A program made the translations under genes and the position numbers. 64,000 nt of DNA. Source: Prevotella sp. (GTDB taxonomy: Bacteria; Bacteroidota; Bacteroidia; Bacteroidales; Bacteroidaceae). The notes beneath the pieces are model-generated. The model saw only the letters and a program-made list of their open reading frames with translations, was not told the origin of the DNA and made no database searches. Positions within the stretch are counted from its first letter, which is position 1. Each line of letters starts with the position of its first letter. Below are positions 1 to 12,091 of this stretch, in pieces. The DNA lies in the NCBI GenBank assembly GCA_016285055.1, contig JAEEPZ010000003.1:28450-92449 (forward strand), given 5' to 3'.

Positions 1-3000
1 AGTCGTAGGTGTACTCCGTCTTGTGCTCATAGTCGGTGCCCAGATACTCGCCCTCCACGTAGTCTGCCGCGCCCTGAGGCACCTGCAGTGTGAAGATGCC
101 TTCAGCCACGCTGTCCACCTGCCAATAGGCCGATGCGCTGAGCTCGCCGTCGATGAAGCAGGCCTTCACGCCGGTGCCCACCTTCTTGTCGCTGCTGGTG
201 CGGAAGAGTATGCCGCCCGTGGCCGTGTTCTTCAGATAGAATTGTCCTTCAGGCATGTTGGCGGTGCGGCACCACTCGTAGAGGAAGCCGCTGCGCCCCA
301 CGACGCCTTGCGTGCCGTAGGCTTCGCCGCTGGTAATCATCTTGCGCGTGGCCACGTTCATCACATATCCACGGGCACCGGCATAGACTGTCGACGGCTG
401 CGGCTGTGTGCGCGTGCGTACTTCTTCAATAGTGCCGAAGTTGCGCCACACGGGAGCTGTAGCATACAGCTCCTTCGTGCCGGTGGGCACCTGCAGGGTG
501 GCGCTCTTCACCGTGGTGGTGGTGAAGGCATCGCTGGCGATGTCAATGGACAGCGGGTCGGGATTGTCGATGCGCACGGACTTCAGCTTCGAGCAGCCCC
601 TGAACACCTGGTCGCCGATGGTGATGACATACTCAGGCAGGTTGATGCTGGTGAGGCTTGAGCAGTTGCGGAAGGCGTAGTAGTAGATGCGCTCAATGCT
701 TGGTGGCAGCGTGATGCTGGTCAGCTTGTTGCATCCCTCGAAGCTGCTGTCATAGAGGTCTTTCACGCTGGTGAAATACTGGAACTCGTCGAAGCTGGTG
801 ATGGCCTTGCCCTGGAGGTGGTTGCTGACGGAATTGATCATCGCTGCCTCGGTGATGCTCAGCTCGCCGTCGCCGTCGAGGTCAAACTTCGTGATGCACG
901 TCTGGCGCACGATGTCGTCGGCAAAGTCGATGAGTTTCATCTTCTGGCGCAGCGTCTTCTGTGCCTGGCGCATCTCCTCGACGCTGCTCTCCATGTTGTC
1001 GAGCACGGCCTCTTCGGCGTCACAGACTATGTGTTTGGCCTTGGCCATGGCGATGAGGTTTTCCAGTTGTGCGGCAGCCACGTAGTTGGCGTCGCGGTCG
1101 GCATCGTAAGCGACGAAGCGCCACTGGCATCCCGTCTCGTTGCCCTCGTAGACGATGTCGCTGTAGACGCCCCATGTGGGCTGAATGTACTGGCTTGGGT
1201 GGTCGCTCTGCACGCCCCAGCACCAGGCGGCGTTGTATCCGTCATAGCCCGACGGTACGCTGAAGGTGTAGGTGTTGTTGCCGATGTCGCTGACGAGCCA
1301 GTGTGCACGCTTGTCGAGGTTGCCGTCGACGAAGGCGGCCCTGACACCGTTGCCCACGTTGCCGTCTTCGTTGGTGCGGAAGGTGTAGTGGCGGTCGTTG
1401 CCGGTGTCGGTGGAGTAGAGGGCGTAGACGCCTTCAGGCATCGTTGAGTTGTGTTTCAGCTGGAATAGCATCGGCTCGCCGTCGGTCACCACGGCCTGCG
1501 TGCCCCATGCCTCGCCTCGGCTGAGGAATCGTCCGGTGCCCTCGTGATAGAGGTAGACGGGCGTGTTGGCGGTGAGCGCTGTGAATGATCCGCCGGTGCG
1601 GTTGCGGTGCTCCTTGATGGTGCCGAACTGGCTCCACTGTGCGTCGCCCTCGAACCAGGATCGCGTGCCCTGCTGGATGTGCAGCACGGCAGTGGCTACG
1701 GAGGCATTGGCGAAGACCTGCTCGCCCATCGTGATGTTCTGGGGCAGGAGGCTGGTGACGGTCAGCTCGCTGAGTTTGTTGCATCCGCTGAAGGCCTCGT
1801 CGCCAATGCGTTGCAGCGTTGACGGCAATGTCAGCGATGTAAAGGCACGGCAGTCGCGGAAGGTGCCGGCCTCAATAGCTTTCATGCTGGCAGGCAAATC
1901 GATGGGCTTCAGCAGCAGACAGCCGCTGAAAGCCTCTTCGCCGATGCTCTGCAAGGAGGTGGGGATGCTGAGTGATGCCAGTTTCTTGCAGTCTTTGAAG
2001 GCGCGTGCTCCGATGTGTCGTATGTTGCGCGGCAGCTGCAGGCTGGTCAGTTGCAGACATCCGCTGAAGGCCTCGTCGGCAATGGTCTGCAGGCTGGTGA
2101 AATAGCGCAGCTCGGGGAACGAGCGGATGTTCTGTCCCTGCAGCACGGTGCCCAGGTCGGTGATCAAGGCTGCCTCGCCGTAGGTCAGCACGCCGTCGCC
2201 GTCCTGATCCCACGCTGCTGTGCAGAGGCGCTTGGCCGTGGCGTCGGCAATGGGCATGGCACGCTCCTGATAGTTCTCCGGCTCGATGCCGATGATGCAC
2301 TCGCGGCCATCGGTGTAGCCGCTGCCTGAGCCTCCGATGCCCTGGTCGCCGGGTGTGAGATTGGACAGATAGTAGTAGTCATCGCTCTGTCCGCCCCAGC
2401 CCCAGTTGATGTGGTAGCGGCGGTCGCCGTCGTAGCCGTCGCACACGAAAGCGTGGCCTACGTCAGCATCGGCACCGCTGATGTACACGGGCCGTCCCTG
2501 TGCCAACTCGCTGTAGATGACCTCGTCCCACTCGTCGCTGCTCAGCCCGTAGATGTACTTCACGCTGCTGCCGAACCCGAAATAATTGACGAGGGCATCG
2601 GCCACGGCTCTCGACTGGGCGCCGCTGGAAGAGTTGGTGTAGTCCATGTTGACAGCCACGCCGCAGTAGTGCATCAGCTGGGCCACGGCTTTCTTCTGCA
2701 AGCCCGTGGCGCTGCCGCCGTAGTTGTCGATCATGTTGTTCCAGTCGATGGGCGAGCCGGCGGGGATGCCTTCCACATGGAGGTGACCATAGGTCTCGTG
2801 TTCCGTCCAGGTGTCGTAGGCGGGTATGGCGGCCTGTGTCTCGGTCACCATCTTCGACCGGTGGTAATACAGTATCTGGGCGTAGGCCGTCGCCACGCAT
2901 CCTGTCACCGAGCGGCCCAGGGTGAAGTACATGGGGCACTCGTCGTTGTAGGGCGAGCTCTGGCTCCACCTGCTGGTGACTAACGGCTTGATGGCGGGGT

Positions 3001-3460
3001 GGGTGGGCACGCGGTGGATGCTCTGTGGTGTCTGTGGGGTGATGGGCCTGGCCTGGAAAGCCTCAATCTCCTTTGCATAGCCTTCGAGCCACGACAGCAT
3101 GTTGGGCGGCATCTTGTCGTAGTCGAAAGTGCCGCTGTTGCAATAGCCGAGGATGGTTTCGTTCAGCTCGTCATCGCCGGCCACAATGACGAAGCCCTCC
3201 TGCTCTCCCCGGTTGAAGACGAAGTAGGGCGCGGTGGCGTCGCTGGCGCTGCTCGCCCTGCTGAGGCTGTTGAGCCTGCCGGGATAAGCAGCGACGGCGG
3301 CTTTCAACTGGCGGGCATCGCCGCGCTGTATCTGGAACTGACGGGCAGCCTGGCGAGCCTGCTCACGGGTGATGGGACGAGCCGAGGCATCCAGACAATG
3401 GGCAGTCATCAGCGTAAGGGTGATGACTGCCATCAAGGTGTTTCGAACTGTATTTTTCAT
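1..3460 (-). CDS. C10 (streptopain-like) cysteine protease with BspA-type leucine-rich repeats, 3' end outside window
   Basis: The reading frame is open from the ATG at 3460 to the window edge (at least 1153 residues), so the C-terminus is missing. Residues 1-27 look like a signal peptide. About 28-150 resembles the Spi/prodomain of C10 proteases. The catalytic core follows, with Cys188 in TGCVATAYAQ, His336 in GHAFVCDGYDG and the HINWGWGG tryptophan motif shared with streptococcal SpeB. After the protease come two modules. Each has an EF-hand/dockerin-like loop (DQDGDG near residue 415, DLDGDG near 858) and a run of LRR_5/BspA-type repeats. From family knowledge this is a secreted or surface proteolytic enzyme. 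Type IX secretion is likely, but the sorting tail would lie beyond the window. It is convergent with nothing here and sits downstream of upp on the same strand. Confidence 0.9.
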   Translation of the reverse strand, partial: MKNTVRNTLMAVITLTLMTAHCLDASARPITREQARQAARQFQIQRGDARQLKAAVAAYPGRLNSLSRASSASDATAPYFVFNRGEQEGFVIVAGDDELNETILGYCNSGTFDYDKMPPNMLSWLEGYAKEIEAFQARPITPQTPQSIHRVPTHPAIKPLVTSRWSQSSPYNDECPMYFTLGRSVTGCVATAYAQILYYHRSKMVTETQAAIPAYDTWTEHETYGHLHVEGIPAGSPIDWNNMIDNYGGSATGLQKKAVAQLMHYCGVAVNMDYTNSSSGAQSRAVADALVNYFGFGSSVKYIYGLSSDEWDEVIYSELAQGRPVYISGADADVGHAFVCDGYDGDRRYHINWGWGGQSDDYYYLSNLTPGDQGIGGSGSGYTDGRECIIGIEPENYQERAMPIADATAKRLCTAAWDQDGDGVLTYGEAALITDLGTVLQGQNIRSFPELRYFTSLQTIADEAFSGCLQLTSLQLPRNIRHIGARAFKDCKKLASLSIPTSLQSIGEEAFSGCLLLKPIDLPASMKAIEAGTFRDCRAFTSLTLPSTLQRIGDEAFSGCNKLSELTVTSLLPQNITMGEQVFANASVATAVLHIQQGTRSWFEGDAQWSQFGTIKEHRNRTGGSFTALTANTPVYLYHEGTGRFLSRGEAWGTQAVVTDGEPMLFQLKHNSTMPEGVYALYSTDTGNDRHYTFRTNEDGNVGNGVRAAFVDGNLDKRAHWLVSDIGNNTYTFSVPSGYDGYNAAWCWGVQSDHPSQYIQPTWGVYSDIVYEGNETGCQWRFVAYDADRDANYVAAAQLENLIAMAKAKHIVCDAEEAVLDNMESSVEEMRQAQKTLRQKMKLIDFADDIVRQTCITKFDLDGDGELSITEAAMINSVSNHLQGKAITSFDEFQYFTSVKDLYDSSFEGCNKLTSITLPPSIERIYYYAFRNCSSLTSINLPEYVITIGDQVFRGCSKLKSVRIDNPDPLSIDIASDAFTTTTVKSATLQVPTGTKELYATAPVWRNFGTIEEVRTRTQPQPSTVYAGARGYVMNVATRKMITSGEAYGTQGVVGRSGFLYEWCRTANMPEGQFYLKNTATGGILFRTSSDKKVGTGVKACFIDGELSASAYWQVDSVAEGIFTLQVPQGAADYVEGEYLGTDYEHKTEYTYD

Positions 3461-3481
3461 AGTAAAGGATAGGGTGTAGGC

Positions 3482-4141
3482 TTAAAGTTTTTCTCCGTAG
3501 CACAGGTCGCCGCAGTCGCCAAAGCCTGGCACGATGTACTTGTGCTCGTTCATGCCCGGGTCGATGGCGGCGCACCACAGGGTGACGTCGTCGGCGACGT
3601 TGTCCTGCAGCATCTTCACACCTTCGGGCGTGCCGATGACACAGGCTATGTGCACCTGTGCGGGGCGGCCGGTCTTCAGCAGTGCCTCGTAGGCCGCCAC
3701 CATCGAGCCGCCGGTGGCCAGCATCGGGTCGACGATGATGAGCGTCTTGCCCTTCACGCTGGGCGAAGCCATATACTCGGTGTGGATGCCCACCTCGGTG
3801 TGCTCGCGGTTGGTGTACATGCGGTAAGCGGAGACGAAGGCGTTGTGTGCATGGTCGAAGAAACTGAGGAATCCCTCGTGGAAGGGCAGTCCGGCGCGCA
3901 GCACCGTGGCCAGGAGAACGTCATCCTCGCGTGCCAACGACGTCTCGGCTATGCCCAAAGGCGTGGTGACGCTCTTCGGGCGATAGTCGAAAGTCTTGGA
4001 AATCTCGTAGGCCATGACCTGGCCGATGCGCACAATGTTGTTGCGGAAGAGCAGGCGGTTGCGCTGGTAGCTCTTGTCGCGTATCTCGGCCATGAAATGG
4101 TTGAGGCAGGAGTTCTGTTCCTGCATGTTCACTATTCTCAT
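3482..4141 (-). CDS. upp: Uracil phosphoribosyltransferase
   Basis: This enzyme converts uracil and PRPP to UMP in cytoplasmic pyrimidine salvage. The 219-residue protein has the normal family length. Its PRPP-binding loop VDPMLATGGS lies at residues 137-146, and the C-terminal uracil-binding segment IVPGFGDCGDLCYG is present. The ATG used here overlaps the TGA of deoD by four bases (ATGA), so the two are translationally coupled. A second Met at codon 6 could also serve as start. Pairing with a nucleoside phosphorylase fits a salvage operon in which free bases are released and then re-phosphoribosylated. Confidence 0.95.
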   Translation of the reverse strand: MRIVNMQEQNSCLNHFMAEIRDKSYQRNRLLFRNNIVRIGQVMAYEISKTFDYRPKSVTTPLGIAETSLAREDDVLLATVLRAGLPFHEGFLSFFDHAHNAFVSAYRMYTNREHTEVGIHTEYMASPSVKGKTLIIVDPMLATGGSMVAAYEALLKTGRPAQVHIACVIGTPEGVKMLQDNVADDVTLWCAAIDPGMNEHKYIVPGFGDCGDLCYGEKL

Positions 4142-4848
4142 ACCAGCGAGAAGGCTACGTCCATCATCTTTGTAAACGTGTTCTGGCGCTCCTCGGCCGT
4201 GGTGGCCTCGCCTTTGAGGATGTGGTCAGAGATGGTGAGGATGGTGAGTGCACGCTTGCCAGCCCGGGCGGCGTTCATGTAGAGTGCTGCGGCTTCCATC
4301 TCTATGGCCAGCACGCCCATGTTGATCCAGCGGTCGTTGTGGGCATTCTCGGTGTAGAACGTGTCGCTCGACATGACGTTGCCCACCTTGTAGCGATAGC
4401 CGAACTTCTCGGCAGCATTGGCCGCACCGCGCAGCAGGTCGAAGTCGGCGATGGGTGCGAAGGTGCCGGCCAGTTCATACTGCATGGCATAGTTCGAGTT
4501 GGTGCAGGCGCCCATGGCGATGCAGAGGTCGCCCACGTTCAGGTCCATGTGGAGGGATCCGGCGGAGCCCACGCGGATGATGGTCTTCACGTCGTAGAAG
4601 TTGAACAGCTCGTAGCTGTAGATGCCGATGGATGCCATGCCCATGCCGTGGCCCATCACGCTGACACGCTTGCCGTTGTGCGTGCCGGTGAAGCCCAGCA
4701 TACTGCGGATGTTGTTGAACTGCACGGGGTTCTCGAGGAATTTCTCGGCCATGAACTTTGCGCGCAAGGGGTCGCCGGCCATGATGACAGTCTCGGCTAT
4801 TTCACCCAGCTTGGCACCGATGTGCGGGGTTGGAGTGTTGTCTTTCAT
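4138..4848 (-). CDS. deoD: DeoD-type nucleoside phosphorylase
   Basis: The 236 residues align by eye with hexameric DeoD purine-nucleoside phosphorylases. Visible motifs are the phosphate-binding GDPLRA at 25-30, RVGSAG at 92-97, the ribose-binding EMEAA at 183-187, and SDHILKGEATTAEERQ at 207-222 (the DeoD catalytic Asp is Asp208 here). The family cleaves purine (deoxy)nucleosides phosphorolytically. Being fused by overlap to upp, it might instead or also handle uridine in vivo, and automatic annotation may name it uridine phosphorylase. The SDH motif argues for the purine type. It lies downstream of a DUF3332 gene with only an 18-base gap. Confidence 0.85.
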   Translation of the reverse strand: MKDNTPTPHIGAKLGEIAETVIMAGDPLRAKFMAEKFLENPVQFNNIRSMLGFTGTHNGKRVSVMGHGMGMASIGIYSYELFNFYDVKTIIRVGSAGSLHMDLNVGDLCIAMGACTNSNYAMQYELAGTFAPIADFDLLRGAANAAEKFGYRYKVGNVMSSDTFYTENAHNDRWINMGVLAIEMEAAALYMNAARAGKRALTILTISDHILKGEATTAEERQNTFTKMMDVAFSLV

Positions 4849-4866
4849 GTTATAAAGGTTTTTAGT

Positions 4867-5307
4867 TTATTTCTTTACCATTGCCAAGTCTACCGGCAGG
4901 GTGACACCGTTGCGCGTCATCGTCCACGAGTCGGTCTCAGCATCGTGGTTGAACAACACGATCTTGCCGTCGGGTGACTTCACCTCATAGCCGGTCTTCG
5001 TCGTAGTGATGGTATAAAGCACACCATCTTCACCCATCACCTTCTGCACCTTTCCGGTAGCAGCCACAGGGTTGTCGCCAGTCCAGAACTCGATGGAATT
5101 GAGCACCAGGGCATCGACGAAGAGACAAACGCTACCCACAATGGGCTGCAGGAAGAAGCCTACAATGGCGTTCACAAACTTGTTTTCTGTCATGGAGCAC
5201 TGCCACTTCTCGTAGTTGTTGAACAGGCTGAACGAGCCAATACACGAGCTGGTGAGCAACGTGCCACACAGCAGCAGAGCTGCCACTTTCAAACTTTTCT
5301 TTTTCAT
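4867..5307 (-). CDS. DUF3332-family lipoprotein
   Basis: This 146-residue protein begins with a lipoprotein signal peptide whose lipobox is LTSSC (Cys at residue 22). It continues with the hydrophobic, Trp-rich pattern typical of DUF3332 proteins (SFSLFNNYEKWQ, then FFLQPIVGS and SIEFWTGDNP). The C-terminal half is a small beta-rich domain. It probably sits in a membrane through its lipid anchor and a central hydrophobic segment. The function of the family is unknown. It is the first gene of a minus-strand run that continues into deoD-upp, though co-transcription is inferred only from the short gap. Confidence 0.8.
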   Translation of the reverse strand: MKKKSLKVAALLLCGTLLTSSCIGSFSLFNNYEKWQCSMTENKFVNAIVGFFLQPIVGSVCLFVDALVLNSIEFWTGDNPVAATGKVQKVMGEDGVLYTITTTKTGYEVKSPDGKIVLFNHDAETDSWTMTRNGVTLPVDLAMVKK

Positions 5308-5687
5308 ATCTGTACGGTTTGGTTAAAAACAAATGTGTCGCTGCAAAGTTAGCAATTATTTGCGAAATGACATCATAATTTGATAGAAAATTTGAAGAAA
5401 AAAGAAATGTGCATCACTTTGCAATTAAATAACCGTGCCCCAGCCTTCCTTTGAGGGTGGGAGTGGGTCAGCTCTGTACACTTTTAACAGTCCTTTACTT
5501 TTCTCGGCTGGAGCCCTGCCGTGAATCTTTTGGCTGTTCGAAGAAGATAGACTCTTTGTACCTAACATGGGAAGATGACAATTGAGTGAAAATAGAGAAG
5601 AACATCGAGGAAATTGAAAAAGTTGGAAGAATATATTGCGTACACTACTTTTTCGTTGAATAATTTTGTGCAATGGATAAATATGCT
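5308..5687. other. Intergenic stretch without a supported gene
   Basis: A -7-like CAAAGTTA (TAACTTTG on the minus strand) lies at 5344-5351 and could serve the DUF3332 gene, but no -33 partner at the right distance is visible. The rest contains a short G/C-rich stretch near 5430-5470 resembling the fold-back repeats seen elsewhere. An open frame on the minus strand here shows no recognisable protein character. Confidence 0.4.
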
Positions 5688-5695
5688 TACCTTTG
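5665..5695 (+). promoter_or_regulatory. Bacteroidota-type promoter for the antitoxin
   Basis: TTTG at 5665-5668 and TACCTTTG at 5688-5695 are separated by 19 bp, matching the -33/-7 consensus of the phylum. Transcription would start near 5702, which excludes the upstream possible start codon and supports the ATG at 5714. Confidence 0.65.
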
Positions 5696-5713
5696 TGCCA
5701 AAAACAGAGGACT

Positions 5714-5947
5714 ATGGCAACAGCAGTATCAATAAACATCAATATGCCGCGTGGTGATATGGCTTTCATCCGGCAGTTAGGTAAACGCATGGGATGGACA
5801 ATCTCTGAGGCCAGACCGTCGGACGCTCTCTATGATTCAGAGACAAAAAGCTACCTAAACGACGAGACTATGCAGGCCATACGCGACGTTGAGGCAGGCA
5901 AGGTGGAGCGGTGTAAGGATATGAACGAGTTGTTGGCTTACGGGTAA
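5714..5947 (+). CDS. RelB/DinJ-like type II antitoxin, solitary
   Basis: This 77-residue protein starts MATAVSININMP and ends in an acidic tail with the pattern YLNDETMQAIRDVEAG. That pattern is common in Bacteroidota antitoxins paired with YafQ/RelE toxins, in which the N-terminal half dimerises and binds the operator while the tail wraps the toxin. The ATG at 5714 is chosen because the promoter -7 box ends at 5695. The toxin partner immediately downstream survives only as a C-terminal fragment whose frame overlaps the last codons of this gene, so the antitoxin appears to be an orphan. The family assignment is from pattern only. Confidence 0.65.
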   Translation: MATAVSININMPRGDMAFIRQLGKRMGWTISEARPSDALYDSETKSYLNDETMQAIRDVEAGKVERCKDMNELLAYG

Positions 5948-6071
5948 CTACAAAGGTTATAGAGAATGTCATATAAATCCTGATTGGCTGCTTATCTACA
6001 AGAAGAAAGAGACTATCAGGGTGGTATCATTGTCACGCACAGGAACCCACTCGGACTTGTTCAAAAAGTGA
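5943..6071 (+). pseudogene. YafQ-type toxin, C-terminal remnant
   Basis: In the frame one base ahead of the antitoxin, 42 codons end in TGA at 6069-6071. They read GNYKGYRECHINPDWLLIY and later SRTGTHSDLF. This is the conserved C-terminal half of YafQ toxins, including the C-H-x-x-P-D-W-L-L-I-Y segment and the terminal catalytic His/Phe region (GTHSDLF). No start codon or N-terminal half is present, because the antitoxin reading frame runs straight into it. A deletion removing the end of the antitoxin/start of the toxin is the simplest explanation. The fragment is unlikely to be expressed or active. Confidence 0.8.
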
Positions 6072-6201
6072 GAGTGGTAAACTACATGACATTCTCAAAC
6101 CTAATTCATTCAGGCGCATAGTTGACAGACTTGCATTTTCAATGCACAGACAAAGATAAATATGCCAAATCTCCGCTCCCCACGAAGATTTGGCAATTTT
6201 C

Positions 6202-6233
6202 TTTGGCCGTTTGCCGGATAATGACTACCTTTG
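6202..6233 (+). promoter_or_regulatory. Promoter for the DUF4955-like gene
   Basis: TTTG at 6202-6205 and TACCTTTG at 6226-6233 are spaced 20 bp apart, giving a roughly 60-base leader before the ATG at 6304. Confidence 0.6.
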
Positions 6234-6303
6234 TAGCCTAAGTGGAGAAACGTCACATGGGCGCGCCTCTGCACAAAGACCCAAATAATAGTTGTAATAC
6301 AGA

Positions 6304-9513
<3,210 letters not shown>

Positions 9514-9577
9514 AAGAAATCAGGAGCATTTCCATCACTTTTACCGCCTGTTAGCGAGATAATTCAAGAAAAAGTGT

Positions 9578-9585
9578 TACCTTTG
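9578..9585 (+). promoter_or_regulatory. -7 promoter element for the AICAR formyltransferase gene
   Basis: TACCTTTG lies 84 bases before the ATG. A good -33 TTTG at 19-21 bp is not visible, so only the -7 box is called. Confidence 0.45.
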
Positions 9586-9668
9586 CAAACGAGAATCAAC
9601 AAAACAGCCATCCCTCATCGCTTAGGTCTTTCAGAATGAGCATACTCATCTAAATAAATAATAAGAAC

Positions 9669-10859
9669 ATGAAAGAAATGGAACTGAAGTACGGATGCAA
9701 TCCGAACCAGAAGCCGTCGCGCGTGCTGATGACCGACGGCAGTGAACTGCCCATTGAAGTGCTGAACGGCCGTCCCGGCTACATCAACCTGCTCGATGCG
9801 CTGAACTCGTGGCAGTTGGTGAAAGAGCTGCGCGAGGCCACCGGCATGGCCGCCGCCGCCTCGTTCAAGCATGTGTCGCCCGCCGGCGCCGCCGTGGGCC
9901 TGAAGCTCAGCCCTACGCTGAAACACATCTATTTCGTCGATGACATCGAGGGGCTCGACGACTCGCCCATCGCCTGTGCCTATGCCCGTGCCCGCGGCGC
10001 CGACCGCATGTCGAGCTACGGCGACTTCATCGCCTTGAGCGACACCTGCGACAAGACGACGGCTCTCATCATCAAACGCGAGGTCAGCGACGGCGTCATT
10101 GCCCCAGGCTACACCGACGAGGCACTGCAGATACTGAAGGAGAAGCGCAAGGGAACGTACAACGTCATCAAGATAGACCCGGCCTACAGACCCGACCCCA
10201 TAGAGCGCAAGCAGGTGTTCGGCGTGACCTTCGAGCAGGGCCGCAACGAGATACGCCTCGACGACCCGAAGCTCTTCGAGAACATCCCCACGCAGAACAA
10301 GACATTCAGCGACGAGGCAAAGCGCGACCTGATGATTGCCCTCATCACCCTGAAGTACACCCAGTCGAACTCGGTGTGCTACGTGAAGGACGGCCAGGCC
10401 ATCGGCATCGGCGCCGGACAGCAGAGCCGCATCCATTGCACGCGACTGGCCGGACAGAAGGCCGACATCTGGTGGCTGCGACAGCATCCGAAGGTGCTCA
10501 ATCTGCCCTTCCTGCCCAACATCCGCCGCGCCGACCGCGACAACACCATCGACGTCTACATCTCGGAGGACGAGCACGACGACGTGCTGCGCGACGGAGC
10601 ATGGCAGCAGTTCTTCACCCGTCAGCCCGAGGTACTGACGCTGGCCGAGAAGAAAGAGTGGATAGCCAAGAACACGGCCGTCAGCCTTGGCAGCGACGCC
10701 TTCTTCCCCTTCGGCGACAACATCGAGCGTGCCCACAAGAGCGGTGTGCAGTACATCGCCCAGGCAGGTGGCTCCGTGCGCGACGACCATGTCATCATGA
10801 CCTGCGACAAGTACGGCATCGCCATGGCCTTCACAGGCGTGCGCCTGTTCCACCACTAA
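9669..10859 (+). CDS. Phosphoribosylaminoimidazolecarboxamide (AICAR) formyltransferase, stand-alone domain
   Basis: This 396-residue protein corresponds to the AICAR transformylase half of PurH and lacks the N-terminal MGS-like IMP cyclohydrolase domain. The catalytic Lys-His pair lies in KHVSPAGAA (Lys67, His68), and the folate-site region FFPFGDNIERAHKSGVQYI is conserved, ending in the typical VRLFHH. It transfers a formyl group from 10-formyl-THF to AICAR in purine synthesis. The stand-alone form occurs in some anaerobes, so IMP cyclohydrolase must be encoded elsewhere. A small basic protein gene follows after 15 bases. Confidence 0.9.
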   Translation: MKEMELKYGCNPNQKPSRVLMTDGSELPIEVLNGRPGYINLLDALNSWQLVKELREATGMAAAASFKHVSPAGAAVGLKLSPTLKHIYFVDDIEGLDDSPIACAYARARGADRMSSYGDFIALSDTCDKTTALIIKREVSDGVIAPGYTDEALQILKEKRKGTYNVIKIDPAYRPDPIERKQVFGVTFEQGRNEIRLDDPKLFENIPTQNKTFSDEAKRDLMIALITLKYTQSNSVCYVKDGQAIGIGAGQQSRIHCTRLAGQKADIWWLRQHPKVLNLPFLPNIRRADRDNTIDVYISEDEHDDVLRDGAWQQFFTRQPEVLTLAEKKEWIAKNTAVSLGSDAFFPFGDNIERAHKSGVQYIAQAGGSVRDDHVIMTCDKYGIAMAFTGVRLFHH

Positions 10860-10874
10860 AGCATTAAGCATTAT

Positions 10875-11066
10875 ATGGACGATTTCCAGCAAATCCTTGA
10901 GAACGGCATCTCCTTCGGACGTGGCGGTGAGCGTCGCGACCCCAACGAGGGCAAGGTGAAGACCAAGGCCAAGAAGAAACAATACATCACGGGTGCTCAC
11001 GGCAGCGGCTCGGCCAAGCAGAAAGCCAAATACCGCGAGCAGCGTGCCAACCGCAAACACCGTTAG
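10875..11066 (+). CDS. Small basic protein of unknown function
   Basis: The 63 residues start MDDFQQILENGISFGRGG and become strongly basic (KTKAKKKQ, then KQKAKYREQRANRKHR). No known domain is recognised. The basic tail suggests nucleic-acid or ribosome contact, but this is only a compositional inference. The gene lies 15 bases after the AICAR formyltransferase on the same strand and is probably co-transcribed. Confidence 0.6.
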   Translation: MDDFQQILENGISFGRGGERRDPNEGKVKTKAKKKQYITGAHGSGSAKQKAKYREQRANRKHR

Positions 11067-11109
11067 AAATTCGTGATTTGTACTTTTAACTGATTTACAT
11101 TTCGCAAGT

Positions 11110-11233
11110 TTTGGAGTTAAAGGATTTAAAAATAATAGCTTTGCTATGGATTTCACCCCGAAGACAAAGGGCTTTTCATGGAGAGTCATTTGTCTTTAAC
11201 TCCTTTAACTCCTTTAACTCCTTTAACTCCTGT
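11110..11233. repeat. 9-bp tandem repeat with inverse copy (tttaactcc units)
   Basis: Four perfect copies of tttaactcc stand at about 11194-11231. An inverse ggagttaaagg lies upstream near 11116, so a transcript could fold back. It occupies the gap between the small basic protein and the SpoU methyltransferase. Confidence 0.75.
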
Positions 11234-11265
11234 AATTTGATTAAATGCGAAACTTGTTTTAACTG

Positions 11266-11796
11266 ATGAGAAAACTGCGGACAATAGAGATGCAGCGGCT
11301 GACGCCGGAGGAGTTTCAGAAGGCGGAGAAGCTGCCGCTGACGGTGGTACTCGACGATGTGCGGTCGATGCACAATGTGGGGTCGGTGCTGCGCACGGCC
11401 GACGCCTTCCGGTTGGAAGAGGTGGTGCTCTGCGGCATCACCGGCACGCCGCCGCATCCCGAGATACACAAGACGGCGCTGGGGGCCGAAGACAGCGTGG
11501 CGTGGCGCCATTGCGACACGGCGCTGGAAGCAGTGCGGCAGTTGAAAGAGCTGGGCATCACCGTGTTCAGCGTAGAGCAGGCCACAGAATCAACAATGCT
11601 TCCCTCGTTCCAAACGGAGCGGGGGAAGCATTATGCTATTGTTTTAGGCAATGAGGTGAAGGGCGTGCATCAGGAGGTCATCGATGCCAGCGACGGCTGC
11701 CTGGAGATTCCCCAGCGGGGTGTGAAGCACTCCATGAACGTCTCCGTCACGGCCGGCATCGTCATCTATCATTTCGCCTGCCAGCTGCAGAGCTAA
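11266..11796 (+). CDS. SpoU/TrmH-family RNA 2'-O-methyltransferase
   Basis: This 176-residue SPOUT enzyme shows all three SpoU motifs: NVGSVLRTADA at 37-47 (the Arg is catalytic in TrmH), IVLGNEVKGV at 125-134, and IPQRGVKHSMNVSVTAGI at 148-165. It would methylate the 2'-OH of a ribose in tRNA or rRNA using S-adenosylmethionine. It lacks the N-terminal substrate-binding extension of RlmB, so it is closer to the short TrmH/TrmL-like class. The exact target cannot be read from sequence. Confidence 0.85.
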   Translation: MRKLRTIEMQRLTPEEFQKAEKLPLTVVLDDVRSMHNVGSVLRTADAFRLEEVVLCGITGTPPHPEIHKTALGAEDSVAWRHCDTALEAVRQLKELGITVFSVEQATESTMLPSFQTERGKHYAIVLGNEVKGVHQEVIDASDGCLEIPQRGVKHSMNVSVTAGIVIYHFACQLQS

Positions 11797-12091
11797 TAAT
11801 CTGTTGTAGAAGTGAAAACTTGCCCGCTTTCTTGTCGGAAAGGAAAATAATGCGTAACTTTGTTGCCCGAATGATGTTGCCCCGCCGCGCTAAAAAATAC
11901 GCAGAAACAGTGGGCATGTCGGAAAAAAGCACTATCTTTGCAGCCGAAAGGTTGCGAGAACGGGCTGCACCTCATCCGCTCAGAATCCCGAAGGGTGACG
12001 CTTGCTACTGAAAGGACGCAAGAATTCAACAAGTTTGGTTGCGTTCGGCTTGCACCGTCCTTGCACAATCGAATTTAAAACATAACGGATT
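11797..12091 (+). other. Intergenic leader with -7 promoter element
   Basis: TATCTTTG at 11933-11940 matches the -7 consensus and points to the small gene at 12092. This implies a leader of about 145 bases that contains G/C-rich self-complementary stretches (gccgaaaggttgcg and ggttgcgttcggc). No known riboswitch class was recognised, and short frames here look spurious. Confidence 0.4.

Noticed and set aside
5425..5790. 121-codon minus-strand frame overlapping the antitoxin gene
   Set aside because: Overlaps the antitoxin promoter and gene, has no recognisable features, and includes repeat-like sequence.
9615..11189. Long open frame (524 codons) on the minus strand opposite the AICAR formyltransferase gene
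   Set aside because: It is an exact shadow of a well-conserved gene in GC-rich sequence. Its translation has low-complexity Val/Ala/Leu character and no family resemblance.
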